Counted from the first letter of the stretch, positions 45,053-55,872 are shown. The stretch: DNA of 64,000 nt from Pachyseris speciosa (GCA_016490735.1 JAEMWC010000129.1:662501-726500), one strand, 5' to 3'. A program made the numbers and translations. The notes: generated by a model from the sequence alone, not told the origin.

Positions 45053-46212
45053 TTTATTTGATGTACTGTGATGCACAAGATGTAGCTGTGTTAGGGGCAG
45101 GTTTGATGGGTACATGCATCGCAGGTGAGTTAGCATACCATGGCCATCGGGTGAAGGTGTATGATCGAAGTGGGCAAGCACTTGAGCGAGCTAGCCAAGT
45201 GCTAGAAGAACACAAGGACAAGCTGAGACGAGAGGAGCTAATGATCACCAGGAACTTTCTGGGTACAGTTGCATGCAAGGGAAACCTTGAAAATGCTGTT
45301 AGAAATGCAAGGTTCGTCTTTGAAGCTGTCTTTGAAGACCTCAATGTAAAGCAGAATCTCTTTGAAAGCGTTTCAAGAATATTTCAAAGGGATGCTGTTA
45401 TTTCCACTAACACAATACAACTTGATGTCAGTGACATTTCATCGAAGGCCATTAATCCTGAGCGTTGTGTTGGCATGAGATTTCTCTATCCAGTATATGG
45501 GATTTCTGAAGTTGAGATCACACTTGCTAGGCAGACTAGCCAGGATTCTATACATATGATCAAGATGATACAGCACCACAGCAGCAGCCAGAGGAGACAA
45601 GTGAAGGACCTCTGAATGAGTGTGTGGTGTGTATGGACAGTGCAAGAGATGTGTTTGCATGACATGTGCAAACACTCTGAAATCTGACCATGGACTCTGC
45701 CCAGTCTGCCGGCAAAACATCACTGGAGTTATACACGTGTATCAGCCTTAAACACCGCGAGCCTGCGGGCAAGCTCTCTGTTGGGGTTTCACACGAGAGA
45801 GCTTTCTCGCAGGCTAAAACACAGTGAATGCTGAATACATTGAAAATGACCAGCAAATAGTATTTATAGGATTTTCTTGCTTTGTTATTTAATACTGGAC
45901 GATTAAATGTAAGCTTTTCACCAAAACACCACCTGTAAGAAACAGAAGTGGGACGAAATGTGAAACGTTTTCTCTTCTATATACCTGTATATTAATGTTC
46001 ATCAGTGGTAATCTGGTAATAGAAGAAGTATATTTACTGAAAAATGTAAAAGGATATTACACTTTATTAAAAACTGATCTTCGGGTATCAGATTTACAGC
46101 ATTCTCTCTTTCACGTTTTAAGTGCCATCTCCAAACATATCTTTTTAAACAAGCTTTTAATTTGTAAATCTTATACATTTTAATTCGTCAAATATTTATT
46201 GTTTACTTTGTA

Positions 46213-46251
<39 letters not shown>

Positions 46252-46405
46252 TATACATTAATTTATTTTCAATCTTAACTGCTTGTAAATTTCATTTAGT
46301 TTTAATCATTTTATCAAATTGTAAAGCGCATTTGATCATGTTCGGCATGAAAAATGCGCTATATAAGTTTCAATTATTATTATTATTATAATTATTTAGT
46401 ATAAT
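45053..46405 (+). mobile_element. Insertion carrying a pseudogene and a LINE-like tail
   Basis: In unit D the sequence GAAGACCGATT runs almost directly into CATAACATGAGTTTCGTC (30610-30656). In this unit the same flanks are separated by about 1.35 kb (45042-45053 and about 46405-46433). The insert holds the dehydrogenase/RING pseudogene and ends in AAAATGCGCTATATAAG plus (ATT)n, the tail type of an L2-like LINE or its SINE. It therefore arrived after the D/F duplication. Confidence 0.65.
45058..45752 (+). pseudogene. 3-hydroxyacyl-CoA dehydrogenase N-terminal domain with RING finger, decayed
   Basis: The first frame (45058-45615) begins near VAVLGAGLMGTCIAGELAYH, a Rossmann NAD-binding GxGxxG motif, then RVKVYDRS and FVFEAVFEDLNVKQ, typical of the 3HCDH N-terminal domain. 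The usual C-terminal helical domain is absent. In another frame, after about 45560, follow PEETSEGPLNECVVCMDSAR and then CVCMTCANTLKSDH, GLCPVCRQNI and HVYQP with TAA at 45750-45752. These are the two halves of a C3HC4 RING finger, but the central segment with the expected CGH ligands is missing between 45648 and 45651. No introns are seen. A frameshift plus the RING deletion make it a pseudogene, probably a retrocopy of a dehydrogenase-RING fusion gene elsewhere in the genome. Confidence 0.6.
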
Positions 46406-46960
46406 TTAGCTAGGGCCATAAGATGAGTTTCGTCAACGGCATTTTCTTTGAAAATCTCCATGTCTGACGTTCTCCCATTTCAAGCAAATTACGAGTCAGT
46501 TTTTAACTACATTTTCCCCCAACTATATTTGCGCCACGTTTTAATTCTAAATTAAAAATCACACTTTGGCCTAGTTCATTTTGTATGGCTATTAAAGAAC
46601 GGATCTTATTTAAACAAGACAACCTGCGCATGCTTTAGGATTCTCTTGCGTGCTGTTTATATACATGATCAGAAACAGATGACATAAAAAAAGAAGGAGA
46701 ATAGCGAGCTCCAAATCTGACTCAGTAACAAGTGGTGAGATGGGTTACACTCAGGGATTCAGTTGTATGAACTAAGTTTCATGGGATCAAAACGTTTTGC
46801 CGAAACAACTCAGTTTTCTGTAAAAGTAGACACAGTTTGCGAAGAAAAGTGTGGGCCTGTCATGAAGTTAACCTATTGCCATCATCATTCAATATATGGT
46901 TGCTAATTTTCTACTAATCTGAGTTTTCTTACTTTTATCCTCAGTTGACCGATAGTCGAA

Positions 46961-49226
46961 ATGGTGGCTGTTCCCTGTAAAGTACCCCTTTCCCTGTTGT
47001 CATTATGTGTGATTTCGCTGTTGGTATGTTTTTCCGCGGCGGCCAACAACAACGAAACAACCATCTTCCAACATGGTAAGCCATAAGACATAAGAATTAT
47101 ACTTCTTTACAAATGTTGATATATGTCAAACTAAATTGATTAAAAACTGAAAAAATGAAAAGGGTAAATTTTGATCATGCATCACTCAAAAGGAAAACAA
47201 ACAAAATGAACAAATGAACAAACTATTTACTTTATTTTTTAAAAATTAAGCCTAAGATCAAAAGAAGGACAAAAAATGTTGCTTCATTAGTTGCATTTTT
47301 TTCCAAATTGAATAACTTGTGGTCATAGAGGGATAATTTTTTTTAGTTTAGGTTGAGACAGTTTAAAATATTCCTTGCAAGCATCTTGCGTGAACAGCTA
47401 ACTCCTCAATCACCTGACAGCAAAAGGACCCGGCATTAGCAAAGCAATTGTGATACATTTTAATCCCGTTTTTTTTTTTTTTTTTTCAAAAATTTGCTTT
47501 TTTTTTATCTTGATACCTTGCTCCCTTCTAAATTTCCTCAAGATTACAGGGAGATGGAAAAATAACAATAAGGTTTATGTAACACGCAAGGAAAACCTAC
47601 AAGGAGAGATCCGAGGAATAATACACTTACGCACAGCTTCGCGGATTTAAGAAAAATTTGGCCATTATTATCTGCTGCCATATCCACAAAAAATGTCCCT
47701 TAATATTTTTAAGAAAGGGAAGCCAAAGTACCCGGAGAAAACCTCTTGAACTCCAGCAACAACTCGGCACAACACCATTATTCTTAGCTAGTTTTACCGA
47801 TTTGGGTGCAATGTCCAAAATCACAATGAAAAGAAGGAAGAAATAAAGAATAGGCGTTGGTTGAGCGGCAGTAATGAAATCATTTTAATAAAATTTGTCA
47901 ATGTGTGGAGCTTATGATAAGAGAAGAGTTCCCTTCCAAGAGACTGGCACTATAACTGATTGAAATCAGAAGTTTCATTACGCAGGATTTAAGCATGGAG
48001 GCAGACTCGTACCCAGTCGCTATTTACGTGTTTTGTGGGGAGAGAAGATTGGATACGAGGATGGATTGAGACGCGCGGGGTGTCGTGGGAAGAAGCGCGC
48101 CTCAATCCATCCTCGTATCCAATCTTCTCTCCCCACAAAACAAGTAAATAGCGACTGGGTACGAGTCTGGAAAGGAGGGGATCAGTGTCATTTATCCACG
48201 TGAATGTTTCAAAGACATTTGTTTATATCAACTCTCGTTACAGTAACACAACAGTACTCAATACAGAGTTAACAACGTTGTCATATTTCTTTCAAACTAG
48301 CAATCTCCTCCTTTCTGCTATGGCAGTATTCCCGGCATGCATGGCAAGCCTGGTTCCCCTGGGGTACCAGGCCGCGATGGACGAGATGGCCGTGAAGGAG
48401 ACAAAGGAGATCAGGGAAACCCAGGAAAGACTGGACCCAGGGGCCTTCTGGTGCCATGGGCCCTGCTGGTGTAAATGGACGAGATGGTGCTAAAGGAGAA
48501 CCTGGCGAACAGGGTGGAATGGAAAGGGCCAGAATGGAAAGCCCGGCGATAGAGGACTACCCGGTACTCCAGGTCTTTTGCCTTTTAAAAACTGGAAAGA
48601 GTGCGTCTGGAGATACTTAAATGATGGCAAGGATAACGGTTTGATCAAGGTGAGTTGTGCAAACCACGAGCAGAGATGCGACAAGTATTCCTATTTCTTT
48701 GTTCAGAAATATAGAAATACTATGCCAGTTTACGATTAATTCACTCCTTAAAAACTCCTTTTTGTTCTGAAACTGAAAACTCTTCAGATTCCAGTAGATT
48801 GACATTTCCCCACTTCTCACTGCACATTACAGATAACATCATCTAACTAATTCTTTCTTTAATATTGTGTAGGATTGTGTATTCACCAAGAACTTCTCTG
48901 ACACAGCTCTTCATGTCTCCTGGACTGGTGCCCTAAGGATTCACAGGTGTACAGGCTGTTGCAAACGTTGGTACTTTACATTCAACGGTGCTGAATGCTC
49001 GGCTCCTTTGCCCATTGATGGTGTTTTGTACATGTGGAATGGAAACAATAAAGATATTCATCGCGTCCGCCATATTGAGGGGCATTGTAACAACATCCGC
49101 AAAGGAAAAGTGCGCGTGGGGTTCTGGGTTGGTGACTGTCGACGCAATCGCCCTGGTGACGCCCACACAGGTTGGGAATCAGTTTCCCGGATCTTTATTG
49201 AAGAAGTTCCCACAGCTCAGGGTTAG
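46961..49226 (+). pseudogene. CTHRC1: CTHRC1-like copy F, frame-damaged
   Basis: Exons correspond to 46961-47075, 48301-48649 and 48873-49226. The leader (MVAVPCKVPLSLLSLCVISL) is 115 bases against 117 in copy D, so it no longer ends in phase 0. Exon 2 starts [19 protein letters not shown] but loses one base in the GPQGPP region (about 48437) and gains about five near 48515, making 349 bases and breaking the Gly-X-Y frame. Exon 3 remains fully open for 117 residues, with [28 protein letters not shown] and SVSRIFIEEVPTAQG, and has HVSW where other copies have HVYW. A foldback element sits just before exon 2. A normal secreted protein cannot be made without correcting the frame. Confidence 0.8.
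48003..48168. mobile_element. Near-perfect foldback element before exon 2 of copy F
   Basis: AGACTCGTACCCAGTCGC at the left and GCGACTGGGTACGAGTCT at the right begin arms of about 68 bases that are almost fully complementary, including GGGGAGAGAAGATTGG and CCAATCTTCTCTCCCC. The loop is about 25 bases. Termini share CTCGTACCCAG with two other elements in the window. Confidence 0.85.
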
Positions 49227-49309
49227 GTTCTGGCAAGCATCTATCCTGCATAAGAGTTTAAACTGACTCTTAAAACCTGCTTTAAAATCGTCCATCATAG
49301 TAGTTTGGT

Positions 49310-52265
49310 AGCCTGATTCTCAGACGGCCCAGGTCGCTCGCGGCCACGCACTCTCTCTCTCTTCTGGACGGCGCATCCTTACTGCGCATAATTTATGGCG
49401 TTAATTAGCGCGCGCTCGCGCGCGCGCACACATTAGAAACATGGCGTATTTGCCTTGACATTGAGCTTTGTCAGCCGAAATTTTCCCTTTGTCGTCGTGT
49501 TGCAAAGAAATGAGCAAGGTGACCACCCTTTTTTATTGGCGTTATTTACTCGTAACTGGCACACGAAAAACATATTTTAAGGAGAAAAAAAGTTTAATAG
49601 TAGAAATTGGATTATTTCCATATAAATGACGTGAAACTCTGCATTTGGAGCCAGGGAGGAGTATGACATGATGACGCAGTGGTCCACTTTTCTTACATTA
49701 TTTACAAGATCGGGCAATTTGAAATCGTTATACTGAAAGATTATAGCCCAGACACATAAGTAGGCTCTGGGTTTCACTACTACTAATACACCTGTAGTTT
49801 TTGCTACATTATGACAATTTTTTCGGTTGTTCAAATTTCTTGCGCAACTCCCTAAAAACGCTCAGAAAAACAGGCACGCAGGGCGAAAACCATCATGGTG
49901 ACCCCATCTTTTTATTGCGTTTTTTCAATGTCCTACGCATGGATATCAATTGTGCCAGGTTTGAAAAAAATCTTCATAGTACATCCCTTTCTGGGGAATT
50001 ACCTTAAACGAAATGATGCCCGCCTATCAGAACCTTTTTAACACTATTCTAAATTTAGGTGTGATGCCTAAAAATTGGTGCGGTGGTCTTATTACGCCAG
50101 TATTGAAATCTGGCAAACGAAGTGATCCATCCAATTATCGCGGGATCTGTGTTTCCAGTTGTCTGGGGAAACTGTTCTGTTCTGTTTGAAACCAGAGACT
50201 TCTCGAATATGTCAACTCGCTAAACTTACTTGACAAATCTCAAATCGGTTTCTTACCAAAAAACCGAACAGCAGACCACGTTCTCACATTAAGAACATTA
50301 ATAGACAAGTATGTTAATTGCCACCACAAAAAAGTCTATGCCGTTTCGTAGATTTTAGGAAAGCTTTTGATTCGGTCTGGCACGATGGACTCCTTTATAA
50401 GATGTTGCAAATTAATGTTGACGGGAACTTTTATAAGTTGATCAAAAGCCTATACTCCAATTCTATTTGCTCCATAAAGATTGGTAATAACCAGACAAGA
50501 TCATTTCAGTACGCAAGAGGTGTTCGCCAAGGATGTATTTTGAGTCCTTTACTCTTTAATCTGTACATTAACGAGTTACCGTTCTCATTTGGACATACTC
50601 TATCAGATCCTTTTGTTTTACCAAACGGAATTAAATTAAATTCTCTTCTATATGCAGATGATTTAATTATACTATCACGATCACGAATAGGTTTGCAAAA
50701 TTGTCTCAATACGTTATCATCATATTGCAAATCGTGGATGTTAAATATCAATCCTAAATATACCAAGGTTATGGTGTTTCAACGGCGAACAAAGAAAGAT
50801 GACCATACGTTTCATACAGGAAATGAAAACTTTGATATTGTCCAAAATTATACGTACTTAGGGACTCGCATTTCTTCAACTGGAAACTTTACTATGTCGC
50901 TAGATCACTTAAGGGAAAAGGCTCTTCATGCTCTTTTTAGCTTACGTCGACATATAGATTTTAGCAGTTTGAAACCGTCTCTTGCCAGTAAAATTTTTGA
51001 CACAATGGGGAGTTTCCCCAATCTTAACCTATAACAGTGAAGTGTGGGGTGTCTATATTAAATCAAATCTTAAGTCTTGGGAAAATTCACCAATTGAAAA
51101 AACGCATCTACGGTTTTGCAAATGTTACTTAGAAGTGAGCAATAAAGCATCCAATATTGCGTGCAGGGCTGAACTTGGCCGATTTCCCTTTCAAGATTAT
51201 TGAAATAAATAAAAGAATACTTAATTACGTAACTTATTTTCAAAATAAGGCCCAAGACTCTATCGTTAAACAGTCCCTTCTAACGTCAACTGATCTTCAT
51301 TCTCATGGCAAAAGTAGCTTTTACTCCAATCTCATCAACATTTATAATTACTATGATCTCCCTGACTTCGATCATAGCGAATTAGATAACACTATGATTA
51401 AGCGCCATTTGGACGTCATGAAAAAGAAATATATCGATCATTGGAAACATACCCTTCAGCATTAAAAAAAAACTAGAATTTTATAGTACTTTCAAAAACA
51501 ACTATGCACCCTCGATTTATTTAGGTATAACCAGGAAAAACTCGTGTAATAGAAAAACGTTAGTGAAACTGAGAATTGGTAATCATAAACTTAAATTGAA
51601 ACCGGTAGGTGTGATAATATCCCTAGATGTGAAAGACTTTGCAGTCTTTGTGATATGAATGAGATTGAAGATGAAACCCACTTTCTGTTTCGTTGTCCAA
51701 AGTATTCATCCATTAGAAATGCCTTTTATGATGAAATAGTTGATAGAATACCGAATATTAAGCTGTTACCATTTGCTGATTTAATTGTTGAATTAATGAA
51801 CTGTGATGATAATATTATTAATATGCAGTTTGTTTACGAAACAATCTGTTGTCAAACTAGTTCAGTTTAATTCTTGTTACCTACTTCCGCAATACTGTAA
51901 TGTTTTACGGTCATGCAAATAAAGCTTGTTGTAGATCAGGGACCGCGCAGGGGGAGGGGCTGGGGGGGGGGGGGGCTTTAGCCCCTTCACTTTTCAACAG
52001 TAAAATGCAAGTAATACTAAAACCAATCGAAGTTACTTTTCTATTTAACGTTTTACCGAAAACTGATTATTCTTGTTTTCTGAACACCGCTTTTTGTTAC
52101 TGAAAGTATATAAGCTTCACGACACCACGTTATTTTTAAACGAATTTCCAGCCATTTCAGACGACTTTATTTCAAAACTTTTCCAGGGGAGCATGTCCCC
52201 GGATCCGGATCTCCCTACTGACGCACGCTGAAGTTAGCCCCCCAATTGAAAACTTGCTGCGCGGG
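49310..52265 (+). mobile_element. Insertion block in the 3' flank of copy F with a LINE
   Basis: In unit D the 3' flank reads through from CATAGTTTGGCGG to GATTGCCAGAATTAGAG (32895-32917). In unit F the matching bases are separated: TAGTTTGGTAG ends near 49310 and GATTGGTGGATTGTCAG starts near 52268. The 2.95 kb in between holds a GC-rich purine-pyrimidine tract (49410-49430), unidentified sequence to about 49985, the LINE reverse transcriptase, and a G-run with C-rich flank near 51965. Confidence 0.65.
49985..51925 (+). mobile_element. LINE reverse transcriptase, 5' truncated and mutated
   Basis: The + strand encodes non-LTR reverse-transcriptase motifs in order: VMPKNWCGGLITPVLKSG and NYRGICVSSCLGKLF (50060-50185), QIGFLPKNRTADHVLTLR (about 50240-50290), FVDFRKAFDSVWHDGLLYK (50342-50400), GVRQGCILSPLLFNLYIN (50520-50573) and the catalytic YADD at 50651-50662. 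A C-terminal region with ETHFLFRCPKYSSIR follows at 51670-51720. Stops or frameshifts occur near 50190, 50317, 51010, 51200 and 51470, so it is inactive. The endonuclease part is missing. Clade assignment beyond non-LTR is uncertain. Confidence 0.85.
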
Positions 52266-52646
52266 CCCCGTAGATTGGTGGATTGTCAGAATAAAAGAAA
52301 GTAGTGCGTGTGCTTTTAATTGTAAACAGTAAGGTGGAAATAAAGACAACGCGGGATGTTTCAAAAGAGATGTTTACTGGCTTACCGACGAATACTAGCT
52401 AGTCTTTTTTGACACTTTTAACGACACATTTGTCTCTCCGAAACAAAAGCATTTATTTCCGATGTAACGAGACCAGATATTTTCCTAAACTCATTTTCAC
52501 CACACTCTGAATACATACGAAGTTCTGGCGTTTAGAAAAGATAGTCCATTAAAAATGTTGGGCATCCCTGCATCAGTGGCTTCTATACTTGGGCCAAGTA
52601 TAACGTCCATATAAAGGGCTAACCCGCATACGACTGCTCTCATGTG

Positions 52647-52719
52647 GCTTTGATAGCTCAGTTGGGAGAGCACTGCACCGGTATCGCAGAGGTCGTGGGT
52701 TCGAATCCCGCTCAGAGCC
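52647..52719 (+). tRNA. tRNA-like gene, array unit 1
   Basis: Seven paired acceptor bases (GCTTTGA with TCAGAGC), a 4-bp D stem, a T stem GTGGG/CCCGC and loop TTCGAAT form a clean cloverleaf. The anticodon arm CTGCA-CCGGTAT-CGCAG has an A-C closing mismatch and C at position 33; the anticodon would be GGT (Thr). The odd anticodon loop suggests a SINE head or tRNA pseudogene rather than a working tRNA. Confidence 0.5.
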
Positions 52720-52888
52720 TGAAAATTTTTTCAGGTCTCTGTTCTAGTAGTGTTGCGGCCGCACTTGCATTAATGACCGTCATCACTCAATTGCTACTAT
52801 GGACAAAATTAATTTCATTCTTTACTATACTTGGGCCAAGTATAACGTCCATATAAAGGGCTAACCCGCATACGACTGCTCTCATGTG

Positions 52889-52961
52889 GCTTTGATAGCT
52901 CAGTTGGGAGAGCACTGCACCGGTATCGCAGAGGTCGTGGGTTCGAATCCCGCTCAGAGCC
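52889..52961 (+). tRNA. tRNA-like gene, array unit 2
   Basis: Identical in sequence to array unit 1, 242 bases further on. Confidence 0.5.
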
Positions 52962-53130
52962 TGAAAATTTTTTCAGGTCTCTGTTCTAGTAGTGTTGCGG
53001 CCGCACTTGCATTAATGACCGTCATCACTCAATTGCTACTATGGACAAAATTAATTTCATTCTTTACTATACTTGGGCCAAGTATAACGTCCATATAAAG
53101 GGCTAACCCGCATACGACTGCTCTCATGTG

Positions 53131-53203
53131 GCTTTGATAGCTCAGTTGGGAGAGCACTGCACCGGTATCGCAGAGGTCGTGGGTTCGAATCCCGCTCAGA
53201 GCC
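53131..53203 (+). tRNA. tRNA-like gene, array unit 3
   Basis: Identical in sequence to array units 1 and 2. Confidence 0.5.
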
Positions 53204-53372
53204 TGAAAATTTTTTCAGGTCTCTGTTCTAGTAGTGTTGCGGCCGCACTTGCATTAATGACCGTCATCACTCAATTGCTACTATGGACAAAATTAATTTC
53301 ATTCTTTACTATACTTGGGCCAAGTATAACGTCCATATAAAGGGCTAACCCGCATACGACTGCTCTCATGTG

Positions 53373-53445
53373 GCTTTGATAGCTCAGTTGGGAGAGCACT
53401 GCACCGGTATCGCAGAGGTCGTGGGTTCGAATCCCGCTCAGAGCC
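53373..53445 (+). tRNA. tRNA-like gene, array unit 4
   Basis: Identical cloverleaf in the last, 3'-shortened unit. Confidence 0.5.
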
Positions 53446-53511
53446 TGAAAATTTTTTCAGGTCTCTGTTCTAGTAGTGTTGCGGCCGCACTTGCATTAAT
53501 GACCGTCATCA

Positions 53512-54450
53512 GTATTTTGTTAGTACGACACTTTTCAAAAACACATACTGCTAACCAATAAGATCTTCGCACTATGACAGATGCTCTGTTTAACTACCCC
53601 CAGCCATTCAATTGAAACGAAATCTCCCAATAAACAAGTTAAGAAAATGACGCTTCATAATAAAACAGTACGAAAACATTAAAGAAAGTGTTCGTGTCAC
53701 TGTCGATTAGGTAAATAACTGATCATAATTTGAGAGCTACTGGGGTAATTACTCGGACTTCGAAGAAAAGCCCGAGGTTTAAAATGGCTTTCATTTTTCG
53801 TCGTCGTGTTTCATCCACAAAGCTCACTTCCGGAATTTTTGCGCAAGCGCTAACTAAATATAACAGCTGACAACAGCAAGAATGATGCCTGTTGTTGCGC
53901 ATCGGAAAACGTCGACTCACCTTGTGTCTTTGAAGTCTGAATAACTAATAAGTTAAGAGAAGTGTCTATACGAATGTTTGCAAGTTCAACAGCGAGAAGA
54001 AAGCTTTTAACATGACCAAACTTAACTCCAGATGTTTTGAATCAAACGGCCGTGTTTCCCGTGGCCGCTCCATACTAAACTTATTTTGAGTAGTACGTTT
54101 TGTTGAATAACCCAAGTACGGGATGTCATACACCCCTGAGACTTTGACAGGTAGTTTATTTACTATTTTCCCACAATATCTCAATTTCTGGACATTAGTT
54201 TTTGAATGATAAGCGATTTTAGTATTTACTTGCGTGACGTGAAACGGACCGCAGAAACCTTCCTCTCTTTCTTATGTTTCAAATAACGTATTTGTAAAAA
54301 GCTTCACTCTGCTGATTATTTTTTCTCCTCACATTTCACCGAGACTCCATCGACGTTTATGCGAAAAAATCCTACACCGTCCGATAAGCGTTTCCTTTCT
54401 CAAACACTTAACAGAAATATCCATCGAAGCGAAAACAAATACACTTATTA
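53512..54450. other. Downstream remainder of the copy F duplication unit
   Basis: Recognisable homology to the flank of copy D includes ACAGATGCTCTGTTTA, TCTCCCAATAAAC and AAATAACTGATC (33292-33456 and 53577-53722). No gene is seen. Confidence 0.5.
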
Positions 54451-54533
54451 GGTGCTGAACCTCCGTGGCCCAGAGGTCATTGTTACTGCCTCTATGCAGA
54501 TAACCCTGGTTCAACTCCTAGTAGTGGCACCTA
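54451..54533 (+). repeat. Possible tRNA-derived SINE head
   Basis: GGTGC and GCACC can pair as a partial acceptor stem, and GGTTCAACTCC fits a pol III B box. The D and anticodon arms are poorly formed. Confidence 0.35.
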
Positions 54534-54755
54534 TCGCGGGGTTTTTCTTTTTTCGTTTCTATTTTTATGCTTCTTTTATAAATACTTTCTACAAGTGTTA
54601 TTATTATTGTTCTCAATGGTTGAGCTGTAAAGCAACTTTGAAATTTTAAAGGGATATACACTGCAAAGAAATAGACTCCAAAACAAGCGCAATGCGTCCG
54701 ATGTCAGAAAGACAGACAGACTTCTCTCTATTCTTTTGTTGAGCGCTAAATGAGC

Positions 54756-54940
54756 CCTTTGCAGGATGTCAGCAACGTGGTACAAAACGCCATGCTGGGA
54801 CGCAAACAACCCACTGGGACTAGACAAACAAAGAACTTACATCGTTTCAAAATGAAAATTTTCTTTGTTTGTCTTGCCCCAGTGGGTTGCTTACGTCCCA
54901 GCATGGGGTTTTTGTACCACGTGACTGACATCTTGCGAAG
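54756..54940. mobile_element. Foldback element
   Basis: Arms of about 75 bases pair imperfectly: GATGTCAGCAACGTGGTAC with GTACCACGTGACTGACATC, CCATGCTGGGACG with CGTCCCAGCATGG, and ACAAACAAAGAA with TTCTTTGTTTGT. Confidence 0.85.
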
Positions 54941-55517
54941 AGTCCATTAGGAATACAATACTGTTTTTTGCAAGCCCGACTTTAGGCTAATTGTAGCCTC
55001 TAGTTTTTCATATCATAGCCTGATTGACAGCTTGAAATGTGAACGTTTGAACCCGAAGAACATCCAACTTAAACCCGAGGAGACTAATTATTCAGGTCTG
55101 CGAGAAGGTTCAAAATACCACAAGGAAAATCTTTCCGGAATTGACAGGGCGATCCGTCCTTAACACAAACAAAAGAAAATCGCAAGATCTCGTCAAAAAC
55201 AAAAGACAACGAAACAAAATAAATCGTTCGAAAGAGTTTCGAAAAGAGTTCACTTGAAGAACCTTTAAGTTTCATATTGTAAGAATTAAAGATGATCGGA
55301 ACAGGTCAATTTAATCCGCTAATGTATATCTGTATATCCCGACTCAGTCAGTTGGTAACCCTAAAAGGTAAAGTCGGGGCTTTCAAATACACCCTGAGTG
55401 GTACTACCCGTTGTGATTCAAGGTAAAATAAGTTTCTGTTCTGATGGTACACGACAGGGTCGAGGAATTAACTTGGGAAATCCATAACGTTAAATATTAA
55501 CACCCATTCACTTTAAC

Positions 55518-55541
55518 ACCCCCCCCCCCCCCCCCCTCCCC
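55518..55541. repeat. C homopolymer run
   Basis: About 18 consecutive C followed by TCCCC. Prone to assembly length error. Confidence 0.85.
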
Positions 55542-55649
55542 TTTGAACATTTGTGGAACAAGTGCGCGTGCGCAACGACATGTCATAGAGGAGAGGAGTT
55601 GGGCAAGCAGTAGAATTTGACGGCAAAGGGAGGGGTACGGAGTAGAATA

Positions 55650-55872
55650 GACCATTTTACAGTTGCCGGTGAAAGCGAGGCTGGGGGTGACCCTGTTTTG
55701 ATAAAAACCTATCTACTTTTCTTATGTAAATAATGTTTTTCTTATGCTAACTAGTGTTTAATCAGCATAATTTCCATAACAAAAGCAGGTAGGTTTGTAT
55801 CAAAACAAGGTCACCCCTAGCCTCGCATCCAATCAAAGGCCAGGGTACTGAACAAAGAACTGTAAAATGGTC
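55650..55872. mobile_element. Foldback MITE with GACCATTTTACAG termini, copy 2
   Basis: Same family and length (223 bases) as 36911-37133 but in opposite orientation. The block with CACCGACAACTG near one end of copy 1 appears as CAGTTGCCGGTG near the other end here. TA flanks both ends. Confidence 0.85.

Larger units (their letters stand above)
52578..53511 (+). repeat. Tandem array of about four 242-base tRNA-like units
   Basis: Units repeat with an exact 242-base period and no difference that I can see across the first three; the fourth ends early at GACCGTCATC. Each unit has a near-palindrome TATACTTGGGCCAAGTATA, a tRNA-like cloverleaf, a CCTGAAAATTTTTTCAGG hairpin and a short body. The array is inserted in the 3' flank of unit F relative to unit D (between GTGGCTTCT and about 53512). 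Confidence 0.9.

Noticed and set aside
52644..53561. Repeated 70-residue open frames starting MALIAQLGEHCTGIAE
   Set aside because: They are translations through the tRNA-like sequence and its hairpin in each 242-base unit. A protein role is not supported.
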